This document shows, in pieces, positions 25,537 to 36,100 of a DNA stretch of 64,000 bases. The notes under the pieces are model-generated. The model saw only the letters and a program-made list of their open reading frames with translations, had not been told where the DNA came from and searched no databases. This DNA is from Nitrospira sp. GTDB taxonomy: Bacteria > Nitrospirota > Nitrospiria > Nitrospirales > Nitrospiraceae. The position numbers and the translations under genes were made by a program. Location: assembly GCA_030692565.1 (NCBI GenBank), contig JAUYAO010000057.1:124001-188000 (forward strand), read 5' to 3'. The stretch's first letter is position 1. Each line of letters opens with the position of its first letter.

Positions 25537-25853
25537 GCGGCATCGCTTTCCCCGAAGCCCGCGCGCTCCCGTGATGCCTCTCCGTCGTCGCATACCTTGC
25601 CGGCTATCTGATCCATCGCCACAATTTCTCCGATGAGGGCCCGCGCCCCGACGAATCCCCCGGTCCGGGGTCTTCGCCGTCTTAACTGAATCGTAATAGA
25701 CCTAGAGGTACCGGCGGGATGTTACCGAATTGTTATCGGGTAATTGGTGGGTTGTTAATTCGTTTCGCGGGAGCCCTCAACCCCTTGTGAGCCCGACCGG
25801 CGCAGACTAGGATGCGCTCATTCTTTTTTGCTTTTTGCGGCGAGGCTCACAAC
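25537..25853. other. Divergent regulatory region between tpsB and gspC-like gene
   Basis: A 317-base region without genes. It is AT-richer from 25681 to 25760, where two groups of 11-bp-phased direct repeats lie. Promoters for both directions probably sit here. Confidence 0.6.
25681..25759. promoter_or_regulatory. 7-4-7 direct repeat cluster (PhoB/OmpR-like)
   Basis: CTTAACT-GAAT-CGTAATA at 25681-25698, then TGTTACC-GAAT-TGTTATC-GGGT-AATTGGT-GGGT-TGTTAAT at 25720-25759. The second group keeps 11-bp phasing over four units, three of which begin TGTTA. This is the clearest such site in the window and lies between the divergent tpsB and gspC-like genes. Confidence 0.5.
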
Positions 25854-26741
25854 ATGAACACGCAGTGGCTCACTCCCAAACGGACCGTCGTCGCCGTCTA
25901 CCTCTGTCTATGCGCCTCCGTGGTCGCCCACTCGGCAAACGCCCTGGTTACCAATGCGCTCTATCTGCCGCCGGATCGATCCCCTTCCTCCGTCCCCGCG
26001 TCAGACGCCTCCTCTGACCCTAATCCCATGGACACGCCTCAACAATCGGTCAAGGTGATTCTTCAGAGCGGCCTCTTCCTCCTTCCGCCCGGCGCGAGCC
26101 TGGAGTCGACCGCCGCCGCTCCGCCGCCCCCGCCGCCGCCTCCGCTCGACGTTGCCAGGAAAGTCTCGTTGTCCGGAACCGTGCGCGGCACGCAACGCGG
26201 CATGATGGCGATCCTCGAAGACCTGGCCTCCAAGAAGCAGAGTCTGTATCGCCTGGGCGAGGCCGTTCCGAATGTGGGCGAGCTGGCGGCGATTGAAAAA
26301 GACCGGGTGCTGTTTCGAGAAGGGACTCGCGAAGAATGGCTGGAGCTGGGCGCTGTCCATACCAGTCACGGGGTCGCACCAGGCACCGCCCTTCCACCGC
26401 CGATCCCGACGCCGGCGATCCCGCAGCGGCGCGTGCTCGATCGCCGCGAGATCGACGCCGCCCTGTCCGACACGACCCGCCTTCTGACGCAGGCGCAGGC
26501 GGTGCCCTATCTCACAGACGGAAAGCTGGACGGGTTCCGCCTCTACAGCGTCATGCCACTGGGGTTCTTCGACAAGATCGGCCTGCAAACGAACGACGTG
26601 CTGCAACGCATCAACGGTGTGGAGCTGCGCGATCCCGGCATGCTCTTGTCGCTCTTTCAGCAACTGCGAAACGAGCGGACCATTCGCGTCGATCTCGTCC
26701 GCAATACCCAGCGACAGACATTGACCTACGACATCCGCTAG
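25854..26741 (+). CDS. gspC: GspC-like protein with PDZ-type C-terminus
   Basis: A 295-residue inner-membrane protein. It has a short cytoplasmic start, one membrane segment (about 10-32), a Pro-rich linker (PPPPPPPPLD), an HR-like domain (VSLSGTVRGTQRGMMAILED and YRLGEAVPNVGELAAI) and a C-terminal PDZ-like domain GFRLYSVMPLGFFDKIGLQT with VLQRINGVELRDPGMLLSLF. This is the plan of the T2SS clamp protein GspC, which links the inner-membrane platform with the secretin GspD. The ATG at 25854 has GAGG upstream. No gspD or other T2SS gene follows; a barrel protein comes next. So it is either an orphan piece of T2SS or a GspC-like protein serving other export. Confidence 0.82.
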   Translation: MNTQWLTPKRTVVAVYLCLCASVVAHSANALVTNALYLPPDRSPSSVPASDASSDPNPMDTPQQSVKVILQSGLFLLPPGASLESTAAAPPPPPPPPLDVARKVSLSGTVRGTQRGMMAILEDLASKKQSLYRLGEAVPNVGELAAIEKDRVLFREGTREEWLELGAVHTSHGVAPGTALPPPIPTPAIPQRRVLDRREIDAALSDTTRLLTQAQAVPYLTDGKLDGFRLYSVMPLGFFDKIGLQTNDVLQRINGVELRDPGMLLSLFQQLRNERTIRVDLVRNTQRQTLTYDIR

Positions 26742-26807
26742 ACCACTCCCTCTCCGACTGCCTCTTCTTTTCTGCTCCCGCACTCATGCACGTCGCCGCA
26801 AGGGCAA

Positions 26808-26836
26808 TTTAACGGGAACTTAATCTCACCGTAATG
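26808..26836 (+). promoter_or_regulatory. Triple direct repeat upstream of the outer-membrane barrel
   Basis: TTTAACG-GGAA-CTTAATC-TCAC-CGTAATG gives three 7-base units with 4-base spacers, that is, 11-bp phasing. It is 70-100 bases upstream of the barrel protein start and resembles the site at 25681-25698. Confidence 0.45.
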
Positions 26837-26906
26837 GCATCGTCACGGGTTGCAGATTATTGTGCGCCCGTATCCATCATCGCTTCATTCTTCACAGGAG
26901 TTCCCG

Positions 26907-27722
26907 ATGACCAGCGCTTCCCGCATAATTCTCTGCATCGGAATCATGACCCTTTCCGGTCTCTTCGGCCTTACGCCGGCACCGATCGACAACGCCTACG
27001 CCGAATGGTACGTGGCCGGATACGGCGGCATCAGCGCGCCACAATCCTTGAAGAACGTCGCGATGGATGCCTACGGACTGACGCAAGACCGCGCACAATT
27101 CTCCGGCGCATTCGATAATCCCCCTCTCGGCTCCGTGACCCAGTCGTTCCGCACCTCGGACATCAACCTCAAACAATCGCCCCTCTTCGGCGGAAAAGTG
27201 GGCTATTTTTTTGCGGATGAAGGATTGCGCTGGCTCGGCGTCGAAATCGAAGCCTTCACTTCTCAGCCCACCATCAAGCGGCAGACGCTCTCGACCACGC
27301 ACGACGTGACGTTTCTGCCGAATCCCGGTACCGAAGCCCCCCCCGCTACCTGCATCCCCGGCGCGACCTGTCGGGTTCAGCGACGCTTCAACGGCGCGTT
27401 GGCGCTCCAGGAAAACTCCCTGCAGCTGATTACCCTGGCCCTCAACGTGGTCGCGCGTTATCCGGGAGAAGTCTTCCAGCCCTATGTCGGGGTCGGCGTC
27501 GGGGGTTTTTATTTCAAAGGGAGCGACCAATTTAACGGACGCCAGATCGTCCCAGGACTCAACCTCCAGGCCGGAGTGAAGATCTTAGTCACCGAAGAAT
27601 GGGGGTTCTTTGTAGAAGGGAAATATAATCGTGCGACCCTGACGAACTTCGATCCGGGCTTTGGCCTCAGTGCCGAATACAGCGCCTTCAACGCCGTCGC
27701 CGGACTGGCGTTTCACTTCTGA
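26907..27722 (+). CDS. Outer-membrane beta-barrel protein (OmpA/OMP_b-brl-like)
   Basis: A 271-residue exported protein. The signal peptide ends near AYA-EW, followed by WYVAGYGGISAPQSL, the first barrel strand. Alternating strands and the closing strand FNAVAGLAFHF with terminal Phe fit an 8-stranded barrel inserted by BamA. A short extracellular Cys pair (CIPGATC) may form a disulphide. The ATG at 26907 is preceded by CAGGAG. A three-unit direct repeat lies upstream. The function is unknown. Confidence 0.8.
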   Translation: MTSASRIILCIGIMTLSGLFGLTPAPIDNAYAEWYVAGYGGISAPQSLKNVAMDAYGLTQDRAQFSGAFDNPPLGSVTQSFRTSDINLKQSPLFGGKVGYFFADEGLRWLGVEIEAFTSQPTIKRQTLSTTHDVTFLPNPGTEAPPATCIPGATCRVQRRFNGALALQENSLQLITLALNVVARYPGEVFQPYVGVGVGGFYFKGSDQFNGRQIVPGLNLQAGVKILVTEEWGFFVEGKYNRATLTNFDPGFGLSAEYSAFNAVAGLAFHF

Positions 27723-27831
27723 TTCAAACGTTCTCCCGCTTCGTTGTTCAGGCACTCCTCTTCGCGGGCGATATTTCCGTCATAATCGGCTATCATTCCA
27801 TCGTTCGTTGCAGTTTAGGATGAGGGATCTC

Positions 27832-29322
27832 ATGATGGCTCGCTCTACTACCGATCCTCCTGTTCGCGCTCGCTCTCGCGCCCTGAGCTCGACCATCGAG
27901 CGCGAGATCACGCTCTGCGTCGACTCCGATTTCCGCCTGCCTAGCGTCCCAGGCGGAGTCTCGCTGCCACGACGCCTTCTGACCTCCACCTACTACGACA
28001 CCGCCGCACACGATCTGGCACAGGCGCGCATCACCCTTCGCCTCCGCTCAGAGCGGGGCAAAAGGGCCTGGCAGCTGAAGATTCCCCTGGGTCCCGACCG
28101 GCAGGAAGTGGAACTCGCCGATCGGCACGATCAGCCGCCGGCGGCATTTCGGGAATTGCTCGCACTTCATCTGAGAACAAGCGAGCTCGTCCCGGTCGCC
28201 ACGCTGCGGGTCTGGCGGACGGGGCTGCGCGTCCAGCGCCGTGGCAAGCCGGTGGCCGAGATCGCCCTCGACAGTGTGGCGGTACTGATGAACGGTAGCG
28301 TGACCCAACGATTTCGTGAATTGGAAATCGAGCAGCACGGCCCTGATGCCGCGGCGCTGGAGGAGTTCGAACAACTGCTCCGGCGCGCAGGCGCGCGCGA
28401 TCATGACGGCCGCCCTAAGCTTTTTCGCGCGCTCTCCCTGGCGGCCCCGGCCGCCGACGTGCCGCCGGCGCCGGACGCCCCGGTCGCGATGCATGTACGG
28501 TGGGCGCTGGCGCAACAGGTCCGCTGGCTCCTGGCCCACGACCCCGGCACCAGGCTCGGCAAGGAGTCTGAAAGTTTGCATCAGATGCGCGTCGCCACAC
28601 GCCGGTTGCGCGCCATGCTGCGCGCGGCCCGGCCGGTGCTCCTGCCCGACTGGGCGGCCTCGCTTCAAGGCGAACTGTCCTGGCTCGGCCAGATGCTTGG
28701 ACCCGCGCGCGATCTGGACGTTCAGATCGCGCACTTTACCGAAGCAACCGCAGGATTCGATGTCCACGACCGACCGCCGTTGGCGCGCCTTGTTACACAA
28801 CTGCGCTCCCAGCGGGAACACGTGCACGAGGCGCTGCTTACCGAGCTGAATAGCGCGCGGTATGTTGAGCTGATCCGGCGGCTCCAACAGGCTGCCCACG
28901 ATCCCGCCATGGTGGAATCGCCGCTCACGCTACATGATCTGGCGAGCCAGGAGTTCAAGAAATTGCGGCGGGCCGTCCGGCAGCTGGGAACCTCGCCGGG
29001 GGATGCGGCGCTGCATGAGGTCCGGATCAAGACCAAGCGGGCGCGGTATGCTGCGGAGCTGGCCTTGGGGTCCGCCGGCAAACCGGCTTCGCGGTTTATC
29101 AAGCGGGCCCGGGCAGCTCAAGACCTGTTGGGCACCTACCAGGATGCGCTCCAGGCTGAGGTCGCTCTGCGCGCTTTTCTCAAAGCCGCAACGACAGTCC
29201 GTGCCGGATTCGTCATCGGGCGCCTGGTCGAACGCCAGCGCGCACGGCGCGAGACCGCGCGCAAGAGGATAAATAAGTCGCTGAAAAATGTACTCAAGCA
29301 AGGCCAGAAAGCCTGGGACTGA
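27832..29322 (+). CDS. CYTH-CHAD domain protein
   Basis: A 496-residue cytoplasmic protein. The N-terminal CYTH domain (about 20-210) includes SSTIEREITL, TYYDTAAHDL and ITLRLRSERGKRAWQLKIPL. The C-terminal CHAD domain (about 225-490) is a His/Arg-rich helical bundle with ESLHQMRVATRRLRAMLRAA and ARDLDVQIAHF, the polyphosphate-binding pattern. CYTH domains hydrolyse or bind triphosphate compounds and CHAD domains bind polyphosphate. In place of the E-x-E-x-K signature this protein has E23-R-E25-I-T27, so the catalytic Lys is missing. The start at 27832 follows GAGGG; 27835 and 27820 are alternatives. It stands alone. Confidence 0.88.
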   Translation: MMARSTTDPPVRARSRALSSTIEREITLCVDSDFRLPSVPGGVSLPRRLLTSTYYDTAAHDLAQARITLRLRSERGKRAWQLKIPLGPDRQEVELADRHDQPPAAFRELLALHLRTSELVPVATLRVWRTGLRVQRRGKPVAEIALDSVAVLMNGSVTQRFRELEIEQHGPDAAALEEFEQLLRRAGARDHDGRPKLFRALSLAAPAADVPPAPDAPVAMHVRWALAQQVRWLLAHDPGTRLGKESESLHQMRVATRRLRAMLRAARPVLLPDWAASLQGELSWLGQMLGPARDLDVQIAHFTEATAGFDVHDRPPLARLVTQLRSQREHVHEALLTELNSARYVELIRRLQQAAHDPAMVESPLTLHDLASQEFKKLRRAVRQLGTSPGDAALHEVRIKTKRARYAAELALGSAGKPASRFIKRARAAQDLLGTYQDALQAEVALRAFLKAATTVRAGFVIGRLVERQRARRETARKRINKSLKNVLKQGQKAWD

Positions 29323-30192
29323 TAGGCCTCAACCAGGCTGCATGTTAGAAGTGTCCGGTAGTCCATTTGGTTGCCCACGCTCGCTATGGCGGGAAAACAC
29401 GAGCAGTTTCAGGTCATTACAAAGAGCAACCACGTCCTGAAAAGGCTGGTGTCGACAGTTCGATTCTGTCCCTCGGCACCACTTCAACAATCTCCCCCTC
29501 AATGCCCCCGACTCTCTCGTAGCCATTGCTTTTGCGCGTCACCCCCTCCCGACAGGCTTCGTTACGATCCAGTATCATTGCACAATTCAAATCCGCACCC
29601 TGCGACTTGACTCCTGCACTCAATGCGCCCAGGGTGAAACTGTCCTGTGCGATGCACTCCGCTGACTGTCCTATCTCTTGCGCTTCCGACTTCTTCCCAG
29701 CGTGACCGATTCACCAGTCTCCGCCGCTACGTATTCTTGAGTCAGATCCGCCTGTTATCTGAATTCTTCATACTGAGCAGTTTTGACCAGAGAATCTTAT
29801 AACTATCGGATTAAATACAGGCACTGGAAGATATTCCGCGGTGTTGGATGTCGCGTGGTCGCGCAATACTCCGCAATACGTTACGGAGCCGTCCGATAGG
29901 TCAGGTACTTTATTAAGACGTTTCCCTATACAAGATCTTGGCTAACAACAGGACCTTCCTGGATTTCTACGGCCTGGCTTCAACGAGGCTCTGCACTCAT
30001 ATCTGCTGACAGAACAGGGCTCGCTCTTCGGCCTCGCAGTTGGATGCCGGCAGACGGACATTGGCCTGGATGTATTTCACTTCAGACCAACTGCTGTCCT
30101 CTTGACGAGGCACCAAAGAATACCCATTCACGACCTCAGGAGTGGTTAGGAACGGGTTCGCAAACCCCTCACCCAGGAAAGAGACCTAACGC
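29323..30192. other. Gene-free 870-base region with a tRNA-like fragment
   Basis: No open frame here is supported. It contains the 3' half of a tRNA-Phe-like sequence (29431-29481) and becomes AT-richer from about 29720. A small hairpin (GGGTT-CGCA-AACCC, 30154-30167) sits before the next gene. It looks like a decayed integration region. Confidence 0.55.
29431..29481 (+). pseudogene. 3' half of a tRNA-Phe-like gene
   Basis: The anticodon loop CTGAAAA (29437-29443, anticodon GAA), a variable piece ending GTGTC, a T-arm GACAG-TTCGATT-CTGTC (29454-29470) and the acceptor end CCTCGGC-A-CCA (29471-29481) are all recognisable. The matching 5' acceptor GCCGAGG and a D-arm are not found upstream, and the anticodon stem is imperfect. 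It is best read as a tRNA fragment of the kind left at an integration site, not as a working tRNA. Confidence 0.6.
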
Positions 30193-33100
30193 GTGACGGT
30201 ACGCAGCAAGATCAGTCTCGGAAATTTGCTCCATTCGAGAGCCAGCTTTCCCGAAAACGACTTAGCCGAACAGTACGCTGGGGGCGAGCCTCCGCTGCGC
30301 TCGGAGCTCTTCAGCGCCGACCAGATGGAGCAGCACGGCAAAACCCTGGCAGGCCTCCACCAGTTGAGCCAGGGCCAGGCTCCGGACCGGCTCCTAAGCC
30401 GGCTGGCTGAGAATGAAAGCGTCCTGATCGGAGTTCGCGATCTGTTGGCCGAAGCGGTGAAGGCGACCCGCCGGATTACGCCGGCCGGAGAATGGCTGCT
30501 CGATAACTTCTATCTCATTGAAGAGCAGATTCGGCTGGCCAAGCGGCACTTGCCCAAAGGATACAGCCGCGAACTTCCCTACTTGCTGAATGGCTCATCG
30601 GCCGGGCTTCCGCGCGTCTATGACATCGCGCTGGAAACGATCTCGCACGGTGACGGACGCGTCGATCCGGGGAGCCTCAGCAGCTTCGTCGCGGCGTACC
30701 AGACGATGACCGGCCTGACATTAGGCGAATTGTGGGCGATCCCGATCATGCTTCGCTTGGCCTTGATCGAGAATCTCCGGCGCGCGGCGACGCGTATGGC
30801 CGCGCATAGGATCGACCGCAATCGCGCGGACTTCTGGGCGGATCAGATGATGGAGATCGCGGAGAAGGATCCGAAGAGTCTCATTCTGGTGATCGCCGAC
30901 ATGGCCCGGTCCAGCCCACCGATGGCGAGCGCCTTTGTGGCGGAGTTCGCCCGCCGGCTGCAGGGACAAAGCCCGGCGCTGGCATGGCCGCTCACCTGGA
31001 TTGAACAGCGGCTCTCCGAATCCGGCCTGACGATTGAGCAGTCGGTGCAATCGGAAAACCAACAGCAAGCCGTCGACCAGGTCTCCATCAGCAACAGCAT
31101 CGGCAGTCTCCGATTCCTGGGAGCGATGGATTGGCGCACGTTTGTTGAGACGATGAGCGTCGTCGAACAGACCTTGCGCGAGGATCCTGCCTCAGCTTAC
31201 GGCACGATGGATTTTGCCACCCGCGATCGCTATCGCCACGCGGTGGAGCATATGGCCAAGAGCAGCCGGCTCTCGGAAAGCGACATTGCGCGTCAGGCCA
31301 TCCAGCTGGCGCAGCAGAGCGCGACGGAAATCGGGAGCGACCGTCGAGAAACCCATGTCGGCTTCTATCTGATCGGCAGAGGAGCGCCGCAGCTTGAACG
31401 ATTGGTCGGCGTGCGACTATCCAAAGCCGAGGCGTTACAGCGGGCGATCGGCCGGTGCCCGTCGCTCCTCTATGTCGGCACGATCGGCTTATTGTCTCTA
31501 TTCTTCACCGCCGGCTTATTGTTACAGGCCTATGCCGGGGGCGTAGACGGTTGGTTGCTCGCCCTGGTCGGACTCCTCTCACTCCTCTGTACGAGCCAGC
31601 TGGCGGTCACAGTGGTCAACTGGCTGGCAACCGTGCTGGTCACGCCGCATGCGCTCCCGCGCCTGGACTTCTCCAAAGGCATCCCCCCGGATTCGCGCAC
31701 GCTGGTCGTGGTTCCGACGATGCTCAGCAGCGTTGAACATATCGAGCATCTCATCGAGGCGCTCGAAGTCCGATTCCTGGCCAATCGGGACAGCCATCTG
31801 CACTTTTCCCTGTTGACCGACTTCCGGGACGCGCAAGAAGAAACAGTGCCGGAAGACGCGCCCCTGTTGCGGCTGGCCCGGGAGCGGATCGAGGAACTCA
31901 ATGACAAATACAAGGAGACGACTCAGGAGGCCTTCTTCCTCTTCCATCGGCCGCGCCGATGGAATCCCGGGGAGCGGGTGTGGATGGGCTATGAGCGGAA
32001 GCGAGGAAAACTTGCCGACCTCAACCAGCTCTTACGGGGTAATCCGGCAGATCGTTTCTCGCTGGTTGTCGGGGACACGGCGATCTTAACAACCGTCAAG
32101 TACGTAATCACGCTGGACACCGATACGCAATTGCCGCGCGATGCCGCACGCCAGTTTGTGGGCACCATGGCCCACCCACTGAACCGCCCACGGTACGATG
32201 ACGACAAAGGTCGGGTCTGCGACGGATACGGCATTCTGCAGCCACGCGTCGCCGTCAGCCTGCCGGGGACGAACCGGTCGCGCTATGCGCGGCTCAACGG
32301 GAGCGACCCCGGAATCGATCCCTATACCCGCGCCATCTCCGATGTGTACCAGGACCTGTTCGGTGAAGGTTCGTTCATCGGCAAGGGCATCTATGAGGTG
32401 GAGGCATTCGAACGTTCCCTGACCGGACGCTTTCCCGAGAATACAATCCTCAGCCATGATCTGCTCGAAGGGTGCTACGCGCGCGCGGGACTCTTGAGCG
32501 ATGTGCACTTGTACGAAGAATATCCCTCCTGCTACAGCTTGGATGTGAGCCGGCGGTATCGCTGGATCCGCGGGGACTGGCAGCTCGCAGGATGGCTGCT
32601 GCCGCGCGTTCCAGGCCCTGGCGCAACCCGCCTCAAGAATCCGCTCTCCGGACTCTCCCGATGGAAGCTCTTCGACAACCTTCGACGAAGCCTCGTGCCT
32701 TCCGCATTGACCCTCCTCTTGCTGCTGGGCTGGACCGTACTATCCCCGATCTGGCTCTGGACCCTCTCGGTGATCGGAATCATCCTGGTCCCTCCATTGC
32801 TGGCCACGATCCTCAACCTGCTTCAGAAGCCGGAAGACGTGTTACCGGAGCAGCATGCCGCGGTCGCAATCCGTGCGGCCGGCCAGCACATGATTCAGAC
32901 GGTCTTGACGGTCACGTTCCTTCCCTACGAGGCGTTCTACAGTGTGGATGCGATTGTGCGCACGATCTGGAGGATGGGGGTCACGCATACCCGACGGCTC
33001 GAATGGAATCCATCGAGCAATCAAGACCTCGATCGGCGTACAGACCTCGTCGCCTACAGCCGGATGATGTGGATCGCGCCCGTTCTTGCCGGGGCTTCGG

Positions 33101-36100
33101 CGATGTATCTGTCGCTGGAGGAAACCGCTTCGTTGGATGCGGCGGTCCCCATTCTGGGGCTCTGGCTTGCCTCCCCCGTTGTCGCGTGGTGGATCAGCCA
33201 GCCGATCACTCGGCCCGAAGTGCATCTGACGACCGACCAGACCATCTTTCTCCGGAAGCTGGCCCGAAAAACCTGGGCGTTCTTCGAGCAATTCGTCGGA
33301 GCGGACGATCATTGGCTGCCGCCGGATAATTTTCAGGAGCACCCGGTCGCCGTCATCGCCCATCGCACGTCGCCGACCAACATGGGGCTCGCGCTGCTCG
33401 CCAACTTGTCCGCCTACGACTTCGGCTATATCTCGGCAGGCCGGCTCATCGAACGCACGACGAACGCGCTGCGCACGATGGGAGGCTTGGAGCGACACCG
33501 CAACCACTTCTACAACTGGTACGACACCCAGACGCTGAAGCCCCTGCTGCCGACCTACGTGTCGACCGTGGATAGCGGAAACCTTGCCGGCCACCTGCTG
33601 ACATTGCGGCCGGGCCTGCTCGCGCTCCCCGACCAGAAGATCCTGGCACCGCGATTCCTTGACGGACTCAGCGACACCCTCGGCGCTCTCAAGGATTCTG
33701 CCGGGGAACCGGCGCAAGCCCTCCTGGCCAAATTCCAGAAACATCTGGAGGCGGCCGATGAATCCAAACCAACCACGCTCACGGCGGCCCGGCTCTGCCT
33801 TGACCGGCTGACCACCACCGCAGAAGAGATACTGGCATCCTTGAAGGGTACTCCTGAAAACCACGCTACCTGGTGGGCGCACGCGCTCAACCGGCAATGC
33901 CGGGACGCCCTCGACGACCTCATGTTTCTCGCCCCCTGGGCCCTGTTGTCGGCTTCACAGAGTCGGCTCAGCGAATGTGGCGATATCGATGTGATCCCGA
34001 CGTTGCGTGAACTGGCGCGGCTTGACCTCTCCTGCCTGCACGCCATCGAACATCGCATGGGTCCGGAGGCGATGCCTGAGGAGCGCACCTGGATCAGCAA
34101 CCTTCAAGGGCTCATCGTGAAGGCCAGCCAGCGCGCCAGAGAGAGAATCGCGGCGCTCGAAGAGCTAGCCCGTCAGGCCAGTCACTTCGCCGCCATAGAG
34201 TATGAGTTCCTGTTCGACAAGACCTGTCATCTACTGGCGATCGGCTACAACGTCGGCGATCGCCGACGGGACACGAGTTACTACGACCTGCTGGCCTCGG
34301 AGGCCAGACTATGCAACTTCGTCGCGATTGCACAGGGGCAACTGCCGCAAGAAAGCTGGTTTGCGCTCGGGCGGCTCCTTACGACCGCCGGTGGGGGACC
34401 GGTCCTCATCTCATGGAGCGGATCGATGTTCGAATACCTCATGCCGCTGTTGGTCATGCCGACGTACGACAACACCCTGCTCGACCAGACCTGCAAGGCA
34501 GCCGTGGAGCGGCAGATCGCCTATGGAAAACAGCGCGGCGTCCCGTGGGGCATTTCAGAATCCGGCTACAACACGATCGACGTGCATCTGAACTATCAAT
34601 ATCGGGCCTTCGGCGTACCCGGGCTGGGATTGAAACGCGGGCTGGCCGACGATCTGGTGATTGCGCCCTATGCCACGGCGCTCGCGCTGATGGTGGCGCC
34701 TGAGGAAGCTTGTCTGAATCTGCAACGACTCGCCGAAGAAGGAGCCGAGGGACAGTTCGGTTTCTATGAAGCGATCGACTACACGCCTTCCCGTCTCCCG
34801 CGCGGCCAATCAAGCGCGATGATTCGGTCCTACATGGCCCATCACCAGGGCATGAGTTTGCTCGCCCTGGCCTATCTGCTCCTCGACCGCCCCATGCAAA
34901 AGCGATTCGATTCAGATCCGTTGTTCCAGGCAACGACGCTGCTGCTCCAGGAGCGGATTCCGAAGGCGACGGCATTTTATTCGCATACCGCCGAGCTCTC
35001 CGACATACGGACGACCTCGGGGGACACAGAAGTACCGGTGCGCCGATTCACCAGCCCGCACAGCGCGATTCCCGAGGTGCATTTATTATCGAACGGTCGA
35101 TACCACGTGATGATCACGAACGCGGGGGGTGGATACAGTCGCTGGAAGGATCTCGCCGTCACCCGCTGGCGCGAAGACAGTACCCGCGACAATTGGGGCA
35201 CCTTCTGTTACCTCCGCGATATAGAAAGCGGGGCATTCTGGTCCACGGCCTATCAGCCGACACTGCAATCACCGACCAGCTATGAGGTCATCTTTTCAGA
35301 GGGACGGGCTGAGTTTCGCCGGCGGGATCAGGATATCGAAACCTACACAGAGATTGTGGTGTCGCCGGAAGATGATATCGAACTGCGTCGGACCCGCATC
35401 ACCAATGACTCGCAGAGCCGCCGCACGATCGAGATCACCAGTTACGCGGAAGTCGTCCTCGCATCGTCTGCCTCGGACACGCTGCATCCCGCATTCAGCA
35501 ACCTCTTCGTGCAAACCGAAATCATTCACGAACGGCAAGCGATTCTCTGTACGCGCCGGCCTCGCTCCCTCGACGAGCACACGCCATGGATGTGCCACCT
35601 CATGGCCGTGCATGGAGCAGCCACCGAAGCCATGTCGTACGAGACGGACCGCCTACAATTCATCGGCCGCGGTCGCACCGCCGCCGATCCACAGGCGCTC
35701 CGTGGCTCCGGCGGACAACCGGAGCGGCATCCGCATGCGGCGCTTTCCGGGAGTGCAGGCTCCGTGCTTGATCCGATCGTCGCCATCCGTTGTCAGGTCA
35801 CCCTCGATCCGGAAGAATCAGTCATCATTGATCTGATGTCCGGCATCGGCGACAGCCGCGAAGTCTGCCTGGGCCTGGTCGAGAAATATCACGATCGCCG
35901 CCTCGCCGATCGTGTGTTCGACATGGCCTGGACTCATAGCCAGGTCGTCATGCGGCAGCTGAACGCCACGGAAGCCGATGCGCAACTCTATGGCCGACTG
36001 GCGAACTCGATTTTGTATGCGAATGCCTCCCTGCGGGCCGACCCGAGTGATCTGATCAAAAACCGCCGCGGGCAATCGGGACTCTGGGGCTACGCGATCT

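Noticed and set aside
29401-29481. A complete tRNA-Phe gene
   Set aside because: The 3' half is clear but the 5' acceptor strand and D-arm are not found and the anticodon stem has mismatches.
29329-29623. Two small minus-strand frames with RDRIELSTPAFSGRGC-like sequence
   Set aside because: This pattern is the antisense translation of a tRNA 3' end and is often annotated by mistake.
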